64,000 bases of DNA from an uncultured Chloroflexota bacterium (GTDB lineage: Bacteria; Chloroflexota; UBA11872; VXNJ01), in the NCBI GenBank assembly GCA_913043205.1, contig CAJWLF010000002.1, positions 1-64,000 of the forward strand, read 5' to 3'. The position numbers and the translations under genes are program-made. Numbering within the stretch: the stretch's first letter is position 1; each line of letters opens with the position of its first letter. The notes below the pieces were generated by a model. That model made no database searches. It was given only the letters and a program-made list of their open reading frames with translations, and was not told where the DNA came from. Positions 37,998 to 46,264 of this stretch are shown here, piece by piece.

Positions 37998-39275
37998 TTG
38001 AGACCCTCATCAACCTCAGACGGTCCATCTACAAATAGACAAGACCATCCCACACAACGAATGTTTCTTAAATTATTCCCTGCCATGAGATCACCGGATT
38101 ACGTAATACTCTGGCAAGGCAATTTGCTAACCATTTTGGCGTTTTGGATGGGGCAGACGGTGGAAGGTTATTTGACCTATCTTTTAACAGGTTCCCCCGT
38201 CGCTCTAAGCTTGATTGGACTAGCCAGATCTATCCCGATGGTGTTCGTATCACCATTTGCTGGTGTGCTGGCAGACCGAGTCAACAGAATCAAATTAATG
38301 GCCGTGTCACAACTGATAGCAGCACTCATCACAATTTCGTTAGGCATATTAGTTCTCCTCGGTTTTTTACAAGTGTGGTATCTCTACGCCGCTGCACTAA
38401 TGTCAGGTTCTGCAATGGTGTGCAACTTCCCGGCCAGACAAGCACTAGTCGTGAAGTCAGTAGGAAAAGAAAACGTAATGAATGCTATGGCTGTGCATTC
38501 GACCACAGTAGGAGCGGGCAGAATTATCGGCCCTCAAATTGCTACCGCCCTCATAGTTTTGGCTGGCGCCGCGTTTAGTTATTTCGCCCAATCTCTAGCC
38601 TATCTGATATCAACTTTGAACCTCAAACGTCTGCAGTTAGAAGAGACTGATATAGCGACTAATAGAGGCACAAGCTTTTTGGCCAACCTACGGTCCGGAT
38701 TCGCTTACACGATCAAACATCATGAATTGAAGCTTGTTCTTATAATAGGGGTCATAGTAACTTCACTAGTAATGCCTTATATGCTATTCCTGCCTGCTAT
38801 TGCGTCCGATGTACTTAATTCACCTGAACGAGGATTGGCTCTACTCATGGGAGCATCTGGGGCAGGCGGGCTAATTGGAGCAATGGTAGTCGCTGCCACA
38901 AGCCATTTCCAAGCTAAGGGGTGGTTACTATTGCTAACATCACTGACATTCGCACTACTGACTTTGGCCTTTTCTCTATCCAACTCAATGTTGTTATCAA
39001 TGCTGCTACTAGTCGGAGCTGGAATGAGTAGTGGGGCATCCATGACCATAGTGGGAGCCTTATTACAAATACTTGTACCAGATGAATTACGGGGACGCAT
39101 GGGCTCAATACAAATGCTCATGTGGGGATTAACAGCTATCGGAGGCCTTCCTATGGGCGCAATAGCTACGGTGACCGGAGTCCCACTAACAATCACAATT
39201 TCCTCAACCCTAGCCGCATGCCTGATAGCACTTATCGGTATAAGCTCAAAAACAGTACGCGGCATCTATAGTTAG
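37998..39275 (+). CDS. MFS transporter (MFS_3/EntS-like)
   Basis: About 425 residues, roughly 12 transmembrane helices. N-terminal MRSPDYVILWQGNLLT, loop motif VFVSPFAGVLADRVNRIKLM, and GSAMVCNFPARQALVVKSVG are typical of the MFS_3 exporters. The TTG at 37998 has GAG 6 nt upstream; ATG 38061 would remove a polar 21-residue leader and is also possible. Divergent from the SDR gene. Probably an efflux pump. Confidence 0.85.
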   Translation: MRPSSTSDGPSTNRQDHPTQRMFLKLFPAMRSPDYVILWQGNLLTILAFWMGQTVEGYLTYLLTGSPVALSLIGLARSIPMVFVSPFAGVLADRVNRIKLMAVSQLIAALITISLGILVLLGFLQVWYLYAAALMSGSAMVCNFPARQALVVKSVGKENVMNAMAVHSTTVGAGRIIGPQIATALIVLAGAAFSYFAQSLAYLISTLNLKRLQLEETDIATNRGTSFLANLRSGFAYTIKHHELKLVLIIGVIVTSLVMPYMLFLPAIASDVLNSPERGLALLMGASGAGGLIGAMVVAATSHFQAKGWLLLLTSLTFALLTLAFSLSNSMLLSMLLLVGAGMSSGASMTIVGALLQILVPDELRGRMGSIQMLMWGLTAIGGLPMGAIATVTGVPLTITISSTLAACLIALIGISSKTVRGIYS

Positions 39276-39340
39276 AGTATTAACTGCATCGCCGAAATAG
39301 TTTGGGGTCCGTCAAAAACGAACATACACCAAACAGCAGT

Positions 39341-39715
39341 TTAATTAGGACGTGATGTTCTACCATCCGTAAAACTGTTAATCCTGCCGGATATAGGGTG
39401 CACTTGTTCGTTGAGAACCCTAGGCACTATCCATAGCCCATGCCGAGCCGCAATCTTGTTAGAAAGCTCGAGGGCCGTGATAATCACAGAATCCCTAAAC
39501 TCCGTGCCATCAAGGCTGATCCACAGAAATGCGTCTTCCTCTTCACAGGAATCTATGTCAACCGATGTTCGAACGTTCGACCAATAGGACTTGAGGTGGG
39601 CGCCTATTTCTTGTGCAACTCGTCGGACAACTTGACGCCTTTTGAATTCACTAACTTCTTGGCCATTATTGAATAACCTGCTACCGTCCGACAGCCTCCG
39701 TTTGGACACACTCAT
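39341..39715 (-). CDS. Hypothetical protein
   Basis: 124 residues, not recognised. A basic N-terminus (SKRRLSDGSRLF) precedes a helix (FKRRQVVRRVAQEIGAHLKSYW). An acidic stretch (DIDSCEEED) and alternating strand-helix-strand follow (AFLWISLDG, SVIITALELSNKIAARHG, LWIVPRV), and the tail is polar. The pattern suggests a small alpha/beta domain. A clear GAGGGA site lies 8 nt before the ATG, so it is probably expressed. Neighbours are an MFS exporter (convergent) and a Fur regulator (same strand, 161 bp upstream). Confidence 0.6.
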   Translation of the reverse strand: MSVSKRRLSDGSRLFNNGQEVSEFKRRQVVRRVAQEIGAHLKSYWSNVRTSVDIDSCEEEDAFLWISLDGTEFRDSVIITALELSNKIAARHGLWIVPRVLNEQVHPISGRINSFTDGRTSRPN

Positions 39716-39876
39716 TTTTCTAATCCCTCAAAGCGACTTGCCTTTCGACAACTAGGCAGGACGGCGATGTTACCAGATGTTAGTCGGTTTGAGGAACAAT
39801 ACTTTCTATGATTATCCTTTCCGTTCATATGTCCTTGAACCCAATAAATTTTGAGTTGCCTGACCGGAACCACTCT

Positions 39877-40320
39877 CTACTTACAACTCTCACACAACCC
39901 CGTCAGCTCGATTTTCTGGCTCAAAATACGGAATTTGGTTTTCCTGGATATCCGTCGCACACTGTCCGATTCAAGACCATTCTCAAATTCCTCTACAAGA
40001 CCACATTTAGTGCAAATTAAGTGATGGTGGATGGAACCTGTGCCAGCTTCAAAATGAGAATGCTCCTCGGTAAACCGATGACCTCTGACGAGTCCCCATT
40101 CACGCAATACAGCTAATGTGCGATAAACCGTTGAAAGGCTAATATTCGGATCTTTGCGCTGAGCCAGTAAGTGTATTTCTTCCGCATCAGGGTGAGACTC
40201 GGACTGGTCTATTATGGAAGCGATAAGTCTCCTCTGGGTAGTCATCCTCAACCCGGAATGCCGCAATATAGCAGTGAGGGCCTTCAACACGCTATCACCA
40301 CCCAATTTCATGTCAGTCAT
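39877..40320 (-). CDS. Fur family metalloregulator
   Basis: 147 residues. Winged helix with LRMTTQRRLIASII and the recognition helix ISLSTVYRTLAVLREWGLV. Dimerisation domain has the HHHLICTKCGLVEEF sensor segment and two CxxC pairs (CTKC, CESC) for structural zinc. Fur, PerR and Zur cannot be separated by sequence alone. The ATG start has no ribosome site, so it may be leaderless or start at Met4. Confidence 0.9.
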   Translation of the reverse strand: MTDMKLGGDSVLKALTAILRHSGLRMTTQRRLIASIIDQSESHPDAEEIHLLAQRKDPNISLSTVYRTLAVLREWGLVRGHRFTEEHSHFEAGTGSIHHHLICTKCGLVEEFENGLESDSVRRISRKTKFRILSQKIELTGLCESCK

Positions 40321-40449
40321 TAATCAATATATCAATCACAAGGGATTCAAACCATAGACCCAATATATGACAACCAGACCAATATAGACCACGCAATACA
40401 CATGGGTGACCGGCTACCACGGATCAATTATGAATATATCAACGGGAGA

Positions 40450-41901
40450 CTACAAACCCAACTCTTTGCCAATCCGCTTGTTCACCATCCCTGGGTTTGC
40501 ACGACCCTTAGTTGCTTTCATAACTTGACCCACCAGAAAGCCTGCCGCCTGCTTTTTACCAGCTCGAAAGTCGGCGACTGCCTGCGGATTATCCTTAATT
40601 ATTTTTGCAACCATCTTCTGAAGTTCATCATCATCGGTTATTTGTCCTCCAGTCTCTGCCACCAGCTCCTTCGCCGATTTACCACTAGTCACCATACGCC
40701 TCAACAATTCCGCCGTCATTTTGCTATTGATATGACCATCGTCTTCCAGCTGCAATAGTTCGACAAATCTTTGTGGTGTAACTGGATTTGACGCCAAATC
40801 CGTTTCAGAATCCCTGAGTTCTTGAACAAAATTATTAAGCATCCAATTGGCTAATCTCTGAGGCTGGGCATATTCATTCACCGCCTCATCAAAGAAAAGC
40901 AACAAAGGTCTGTCGTCAATCAACTGGAGCGCGTCACTTGAACGCAACTCACAGTGTTCAATTAGTCGCTTATATATAGAATCAGGAAGTTCCGGCATCG
41001 CGTTCCGCAATGATGATATCAGTTGATCCGTCACCTTCAATGGTGGCAGATCAGGTTCCGGGAAATACCTATAGTCATGCGCATATTCTTTGCTTCTTTG
41101 ACTCACAGTCTCACCGGATGCCTCCACCCACCCTCGGGTTTCTTGTTCGGGCGGTTGACCAGTTTTTACCCATACTTCACTTTGGCGTTCTTCCTCAAAC
41201 GCAAGTGCCTTAAATACAGCCCGGAAAGAATTCATGTTCTTTATTTCAACCTTAACGTCACCAGTATCGATGCCCACCGGCCAGACAGATATATTGGCAT
41301 CACACCTAAAGGCTCCATCTTGCATATTTGCTGTAGAAACATCTAAGTACAACAATATGTTGCGTAGCGTAGTCAGGTAGGCACGAGCTTCTTCAGGAGA
41401 AGTCATATCTGGATCACTAACTATTTCCATTAAGGGGACCCCAGAACGATTTGCATCAATAAGACTGATCTTATGACCAACTTTAGATTCGCCATGGATC
41501 ATCTTTGCTGTATCTTCTTCCAGATGCACCCGGGTTATACCTATTTGTTTGTCCCTATCATCCAAACTAATTTTCAAACTACCTCTACCGCATAGAGGCA
41601 TATCATATTGAGAAATCTGATACCACTTCATTAGGTCCGGATACGCATAATTCTTACGATCAAATTTGCTTTCCGAAGCAATCTGGCATCCCAAAGCCAA
41701 TCCAGTAAGCAGTGTGTTTTCAACGGCAATACGATTAACTACAGGCAATACTCCCGGCATACCTAGGCAAACCGGACATACTAATGTGTTTGGTTCAGAA
41801 TCCGCATAGCCCGACGAACAAGAGCAAAACATTTTGCTCTCCGTATTCAATTGCACATGCACTTCCAGTCCAATTACCGTCCGAAAGGAATTAGCATCCA
41901 T
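40450..41901 (-). CDS. gatB: Asp-tRNA(Asn)/Glu-tRNA(Gln) amidotransferase subunit B
   Basis: 483 residues. N-terminal VIGLEVHVQLNTESKMFC, zinc Cys residues in FCSCSSGY and CPVCLGMPG, ARAYLTTLRNILLYLDVS, the DYRYFPEPDLPPL block and a C-terminal YqeY-like tail. Binds misacylated tRNA in the GatCAB complex. I start at ATG 41901, only 1 nt after the gatA stop. A longer frame from 41958 would run into gatA. Confidence 0.95.
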   Translation of the reverse strand: MDANSFRTVIGLEVHVQLNTESKMFCSCSSGYADSEPNTLVCPVCLGMPGVLPVVNRIAVENTLLTGLALGCQIASESKFDRKNYAYPDLMKWYQISQYDMPLCGRGSLKISLDDRDKQIGITRVHLEEDTAKMIHGESKVGHKISLIDANRSGVPLMEIVSDPDMTSPEEARAYLTTLRNILLYLDVSTANMQDGAFRCDANISVWPVGIDTGDVKVEIKNMNSFRAVFKALAFEEERQSEVWVKTGQPPEQETRGWVEASGETVSQRSKEYAHDYRYFPEPDLPPLKVTDQLISSLRNAMPELPDSIYKRLIEHCELRSSDALQLIDDRPLLLFFDEAVNEYAQPQRLANWMLNNFVQELRDSETDLASNPVTPQRFVELLQLEDDGHINSKMTAELLRRMVTSGKSAKELVAETGGQITDDDELQKMVAKIIKDNPQAVADFRAGKKQAAGFLVGQVMKATKGRANPGMVNKRIGKELGL

Positions 41902-41902
41902 C

Positions 41903-43348
41903 TCAAACGTCCAAACTTGGTGCTTTAAATAATATTTTCGCTTCTTGTTCATACGCATAGGCTGCTTGCAAGAGGGTTGGCTCGGAAAGAGCCGGACCCA
42001 ACATTTGCAAACCTACAGGCAATCCTTCAGCGAAACCACACGGGACCGACAAACCCGCGATCCCAGCCATACTAGCTGGGATCGTCATAGCGTCAGACAT
42101 GTACATTTCATACGGATCATCGATTCTGTCCCCTAGTGAAAACGCTACGCTTGGGCTCACAGGCGCGGCCAAAAGATCCACATTCTGGAATACTTCATCA
42201 AAATCACTTCTTATTAACGTACGTACTTTCTGCGCTTTCAGATAGTAGGAATCGTAATAACCTGCCGATAACGCATATGTACCGAGCATGATCCTCCGTT
42301 TGACTTCTTCGCCAAACCCTCGCGCTCGACTAGATGCCATCATGTCGCTAACATCAACAGACTCTAAATTGGAATATCCGTATTTCACCCCGTTGTATCT
42401 CGCCAAATTTGCGCTAGCCTCGGCTGGAGCAAGCAAGTAATAAGTGGCTAGGGCATACTCAGTATGAGGTAAACTGACATCAACTACCTCAGCCCCCAAG
42501 TCAGCCAATTGATCTATAGCCTTGAGAACTAGTTCTTTCACGTCATCATCAAGGCCAGACCCAAAATATTCGACTGGAACACCAACCCGAAGGCCTTCTA
42601 TCGATCGACCCAATACCTCACAATAATTTGGCACTTCCACATGCAGAGAAGTAGAGTCATTAGAGTCCCCGCCAGAAATTGCCTCAAGCAAAATAGCCGC
42701 ATCTTCCACATCTCGAGCAATAGGCCCTATTTGGTCTAATGAAGACGCAAAAGCTACCAACCCAAATCGGGAAACTCTTCCGTAAGTTGGTTTGACTCCT
42801 ACCACACCACAAAAAGAAGCCGGTTGACGAATTGAACCGCCAGTATCACTTCCCAGAGAGACCATACATTCATAGGAAGCAACTGCAGCAGCAGAACCAC
42901 CACTAGATCCTCCAGGTACTCTAGTTAAATCCCATGGGTTTTTTGTGACATGAAAGGCTGAATTCTCGGTGGAAGAACCCATAGCAAATTCATCTAAATT
43001 CAATTTACCTGTAAAAACCGCTCCAATGCCCCTTAATTTCCCTACTACAGTTGCATCAAACGGAGGGACAAACCCTTCCAGCATGCGACTTCCACAAGTA
43101 GTCTCCACATCAGCCGTAGACAACACATCCTTCAATCCAATGGGAATCCCACACAAGCTGTGAACCACCCCTTCTTGAATTGCTAAGTCAGCAGCATTCG
43201 CTTGCTTCATTGCTAAATCGGAAGTAACGGAGATGTGGGCCCCTAAATTTGGTTCAACTTGCCCTATTCGCTCTAACACGGCCTCAGTGAGCTCAACTGA
43301 AGAAATTTCCCTATTGCGCAACAAGCCCGATGCTTCGTGTGCAGTCAA
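41903..43348 (-). CDS. gatA: Asp-tRNA(Asn)/Glu-tRNA(Gln) amidotransferase subunit A
   Basis: 481 residues of the amidase signature family. Catalytic Lys in GIPIGLKDVLS, cis-Ser in GGSSGGSAAAVAS, and nucleophile Ser in GSDTGGSIRQPASFCG. Releases ammonia from glutamine for GatB. The TTG start at 43348 has no real ribosome site. In frame upstream the sequence reads IKPLHSL, with an ATC at 43366 5 nt after GCGAG, so initiation may occur there instead. gatC lies 37 nt upstream. Confidence 0.94.
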   Translation of the reverse strand: MTAHEASGLLRNREISSVELTEAVLERIGQVEPNLGAHISVTSDLAMKQANAADLAIQEGVVHSLCGIPIGLKDVLSTADVETTCGSRMLEGFVPPFDATVVGKLRGIGAVFTGKLNLDEFAMGSSTENSAFHVTKNPWDLTRVPGGSSGGSAAAVASYECMVSLGSDTGGSIRQPASFCGVVGVKPTYGRVSRFGLVAFASSLDQIGPIARDVEDAAILLEAISGGDSNDSTSLHVEVPNYCEVLGRSIEGLRVGVPVEYFGSGLDDDVKELVLKAIDQLADLGAEVVDVSLPHTEYALATYYLLAPAEASANLARYNGVKYGYSNLESVDVSDMMASSRARGFGEEVKRRIMLGTYALSAGYYDSYYLKAQKVRTLIRSDFDEVFQNVDLLAAPVSPSVAFSLGDRIDDPYEMYMSDAMTIPASMAGIAGLSVPCGFAEGLPVGLQMLGPALSEPTLLQAAYAYEQEAKILFKAPSLDV

Positions 43349-43385
43349 ACTGTGTAATGGCTTGATGTCAGCTCGCCCCGTACGC

Positions 43386-43676
43386 TTAGGAATCAGTCAA
43401 AACGGCTGGAACAACTATGTGTCCATCTTCTATCCGCGGAGCGTTCTGTAGCACCTGATCCTGCGAAAGGCTCGGCTTGACCTCGTCATCACGGAGAGGC
43501 AACTCCAAAGGGATTACTCTAGCTGTAGGCTCAACCTGATCAGTCTGTAACAAGCTCAACGATTCAAATAGATCCAATATCTGCGCGAGTTGCAACCTCA
43601 TCTCTGAGGACTCCTCATCGTCCAAAGCTAAATAAGCCAATTGCGCTACATGATTAACAGTGTCGCGATCAAGCAA
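43386..43676 (-). CDS. gatC: Asp-tRNA(Asn)/Glu-tRNA(Gln) amidotransferase subunit C
   Basis: 96 residues. Matches GatC: LDRDTVNHVAQLAYLALDDEE at the N-terminus, a central LDLFESLSLLQTDQVEPTARVIPL, and LRDDEVKPSLSQDQVLQNAP. Stabilises GatA against GatB. TTG start 8 nt after AAAGGAAG. First gene of gatC-gatA-gatB. Confidence 0.93.
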   Translation of the reverse strand: MLDRDTVNHVAQLAYLALDDEESSEMRLQLAQILDLFESLSLLQTDQVEPTARVIPLELPLRDDEVKPSLSQDQVLQNAPRIEDGHIVVPAVLTDS

Positions 43677-43812
43677 GACATCTACTTCCTTTAAAACTAT
43701 GGTTCACATTCAGCCAACTAACAAGCCCCGCACCCTTGCACTAACAACAAACACAACCAACAGTATTCAGAGATTATATAGCGAAATTCTGGATTAAATA
43801 CCTACTTAGCAA

Positions 43813-43826
43813 ATTATTGCAATAAT
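43813..43826. promoter_or_regulatory. Perfect 14-bp palindrome, candidate operator
   Basis: ATTATTGCAATAAT is its own reverse complement. It lies in the 237-bp divergent gap between gatC and the sugar isomerase gene, about 88 bp before the latter. A repressor site is plausible but unproven; AT-rich intergenic DNA yields such palindromes by chance at times. Confidence 0.3.
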
Positions 43827-43913
43827 AAACTTAATATTGTGAAAGACTATAGACTAATTCCAACTTAACGTTGTCTATACCCCTATTAATCCCAGCAACG
43901 AAAGGAAATTTTG

Positions 43914-44777
43914 ATGGCTGATCTTCCTATAATGCCAGCGTTTCATGCAGCGACTATCAAGCAAGGTTTATCCTTCGTTCAACAGATCGAAATCGCCCAT
44001 ATTGCCGGATTTAGTTATACCGGACTCAATATCAAAGGGGCTGTTGATTTCGACAATACAAACTCACAAGGAGCAACCAAATCTCTTCTAAAAACTAAAG
44101 GGTTAAGTGTGCGTGACACAAGCGGAGCACCACCGTTAACTGCAAATGAGGAGGATTTCACATCTGCATTAACAGAAATGCCAAAATTGCTAGGTCTAGC
44201 TAAAGAGCTTGGAGCATCCGCAACCATGGTATTTGTTCCTAATCGCTGGGACAGCCCCAAGGAAGAGGTGCTGCCTTTAGTAGCTTCCCGTTTGAAAAAA
44301 ATTGCCAAAGTAGCAGCCGACTTCGAGATTCAGGTAGGCATAGAATACTGTGGGCCGCCTCTGTTTCCAGATAAAAAGTACCCCTTTCTCACAGGAATCA
44401 AAGGGGCTCTGCAAATGGCGGAAAAGGCGGGCAATGAAAATATTGGACTTACGTTAGACCCTTGCCATTTCAATGGAGCAGGAGACAGGATCGATGACAT
44501 TGAAGCGGCTAGCGGTCGTATAACATGTTTGCACATAAACGATATGCCCGAAGGAAGCCCTGACAAACTGGTGGACGCCGACCGTGTTATGCCTGGAGAC
44601 GGAATTATGGACCTTGTAGGGTTTTTACAAGCTGTCGTGAATAATGGATATCGAGGCCCATGTGCTGTTGAATTGTTCAACCCTGAGATTAGAAAGGGAG
44701 ACCCTACTGAGGTTGCAACGGAAGCTCGGCTAAAGACGGAAACCGTTATAGCTCAGGCATTTGGCAAAGGGGGATAA
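43914..44777 (+). CDS. Sugar phosphate isomerase/epimerase (hydroxypyruvate isomerase/IolE-like)
   Basis: 287-residue xylose isomerase-like TIM barrel. Metal ligand pattern: Glu in VGIEYCGPP, Asp and His in LTLDPCHFNGAG, His in ITCLHINDM, and Glu in CAVELFNPE. Start ATG 43914 has AAAGGA 8 nt upstream; a TTG precedes it directly. No inositol or glyoxylate genes are adjacent, so substrate is open. Same fold class as the protein at 6962-7723, but clearly different in sequence. Confidence 0.82.
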   Translation: MADLPIMPAFHAATIKQGLSFVQQIEIAHIAGFSYTGLNIKGAVDFDNTNSQGATKSLLKTKGLSVRDTSGAPPLTANEEDFTSALTEMPKLLGLAKELGASATMVFVPNRWDSPKEEVLPLVASRLKKIAKVAADFEIQVGIEYCGPPLFPDKKYPFLTGIKGALQMAEKAGNENIGLTLDPCHFNGAGDRIDDIEAASGRITCLHINDMPEGSPDKLVDADRVMPGDGIMDLVGFLQAVVNNGYRGPCAVELFNPEIRKGDPTEVATEARLKTETVIAQAFGKGG

Positions 44778-44947
44778 AATATCGTTCAATAGAGTCTATA
44801 TTTTGCTTGGCATGGTGAGCAAAATTTAACACGAAACGCAAATTGCATTTGTTACACACATTCTGTTCGGTGATACGAAATAGATGATTGTTGTAATTTC
44901 GAAGAAGGAAGTGGGAACTGCCAGTTAACGAAGATTTTCAAGACGTA

Positions 44948-46159
44948 ATGCACGGCATTCGACATGTAGGTCGACGCAGCGTGTTGGCCGGTGCTGGAGC
45001 GGTTGCGTTAATAGCCGCAGGATTGCGTCTATCCCTAGGTCGCTCAGATCCAGATCCCAAACCAAAGCCCTCTTCTATTGCACCTAATCCTATAGCCAAG
45101 CCAGAAAAGGCACTTGCTGCTAAACATAGTCCAACGCCGATAGAGCGATACATACCGCCTACCGCCACTCCAATACAGATAGAAACCCCACCTCCTACAG
45201 CAACAGCAAGTCCAACTCCCACAACAGAAACGTTGTCCCCTCTAACTGGTCTTCCATCAGATAAAACTATAGTTAACAGAAGGCCCCTAGCGATAAAAAT
45301 AGGTAATAACCCGGAGGCCCGACCCCACTGGGGCCTTAACGAAGCCGAAATTGTAATGGAGCATTACACCGAAGGTGGAGTTACTCGCTATACAGCCCTA
45401 TTCCAAGGAAGCGACTCTGTCAGGGTAGGCCCTTTAAGAAGCGCAAGATTAATAGACATTCAAATTTCCCAAGAATATCAAAGTTTGTTTGCTCATGTTG
45501 GTGGTAGCCCAGGCGTGAGAAGCGCCTTAAAAGTCTTAGGTCGATTGGACCGAGACGAATTTTTTTACGGATCAGACGGTCCTTTTTTCCGAACAGGAGA
45601 CCGCGTGCCGCCGGAAAACGCTTGGGTCAATCTACTAAAGTTACGCGATGAGGTCGAGCGGCTAGGACTGAGCCCCGAAGTTAACATTGATTCCTGGAAT
45701 TATTACAACAGTATGTCAGAACCAATCAATGCTCGATTGGTTATCGTGCCTGCCCCGCCAATGTCATCAGAAACCTACAGATCTCGTTATCAATTTGAGT
45801 CAGGCAATGGCAAATACCTCAAGTTCATTGGACAAGCCCCTGCCATCGATGGGAAAACCGGTGACCAGATTAGCGTCAACAACCTGATCATTCAGACTGT
45901 AGGGCACTACATTACTGATATCGAAGAAGACTCTCTCGGTAACATGAGCCTGGAAATACAAACTATTGGAGAAGGGAAAGTGACTGTTTTTCGGGACGGA
46001 TCAGTCGTGGAAGGCTTATGGAAGAAACCTACTCGGGATACCAGGACACAATTTTTTCAGAACGATGGCTCCCCAATACAACTCAAGCGGGGCAACTCTT
46101 GGATCCACTTTTTACCTGACAACGAAACGGTGAACTGGCAAGCATCCCTTGACACTTAA
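44948..46159 (+). CDS. DUF3048 protein with Tat-like signal
   Basis: 403 residues. The N-terminus VGRRSVLAGAGAVALIAAG looks like a twin-arginine signal. A Pro/Thr-rich linker (residues about 35-98) leads to a DUF3048 domain (LSPLTGLPSD, RPLAIKIGNNPEARPHWGL, ALFQGSDSVRVGPLRSAR, FAHVGGSP). Related to B. subtilis YerB; probably extracytoplasmic and of unknown function. ATG 44948 has a poor ribosome site; a CTG at 44918, in frame behind AAGGAAGTGGGAA, may be the true start. Confidence 0.82.
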   Translation: MHGIRHVGRRSVLAGAGAVALIAAGLRLSLGRSDPDPKPKPSSIAPNPIAKPEKALAAKHSPTPIERYIPPTATPIQIETPPPTATASPTPTTETLSPLTGLPSDKTIVNRRPLAIKIGNNPEARPHWGLNEAEIVMEHYTEGGVTRYTALFQGSDSVRVGPLRSARLIDIQISQEYQSLFAHVGGSPGVRSALKVLGRLDRDEFFYGSDGPFFRTGDRVPPENAWVNLLKLRDEVERLGLSPEVNIDSWNYYNSMSEPINARLVIVPAPPMSSETYRSRYQFESGNGKYLKFIGQAPAIDGKTGDQISVNNLIIQTVGHYITDIEEDSLGNMSLEIQTIGEGKVTVFRDGSVVEGLWKKPTRDTRTQFFQNDGSPIQLKRGNSWIHFLPDNETVNWQASLDT

Positions 46160-46264
46160 GTGCCCTTACTTGTCGGAGCCACTCAGGCTTAGACCTTTTT
46201 GCGACCGCACATCCATCAGAAGTAAGATTTCGGTTCTGGTGGCAAGCAGAGACACCAAGTCGTC

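Noticed and set aside
40321..40345. Direct repeat ATCAAT before fur as autoregulatory site
   Set aside because: It is a direct, not inverted, repeat and does not resemble a Fur, PerR or Zur box.
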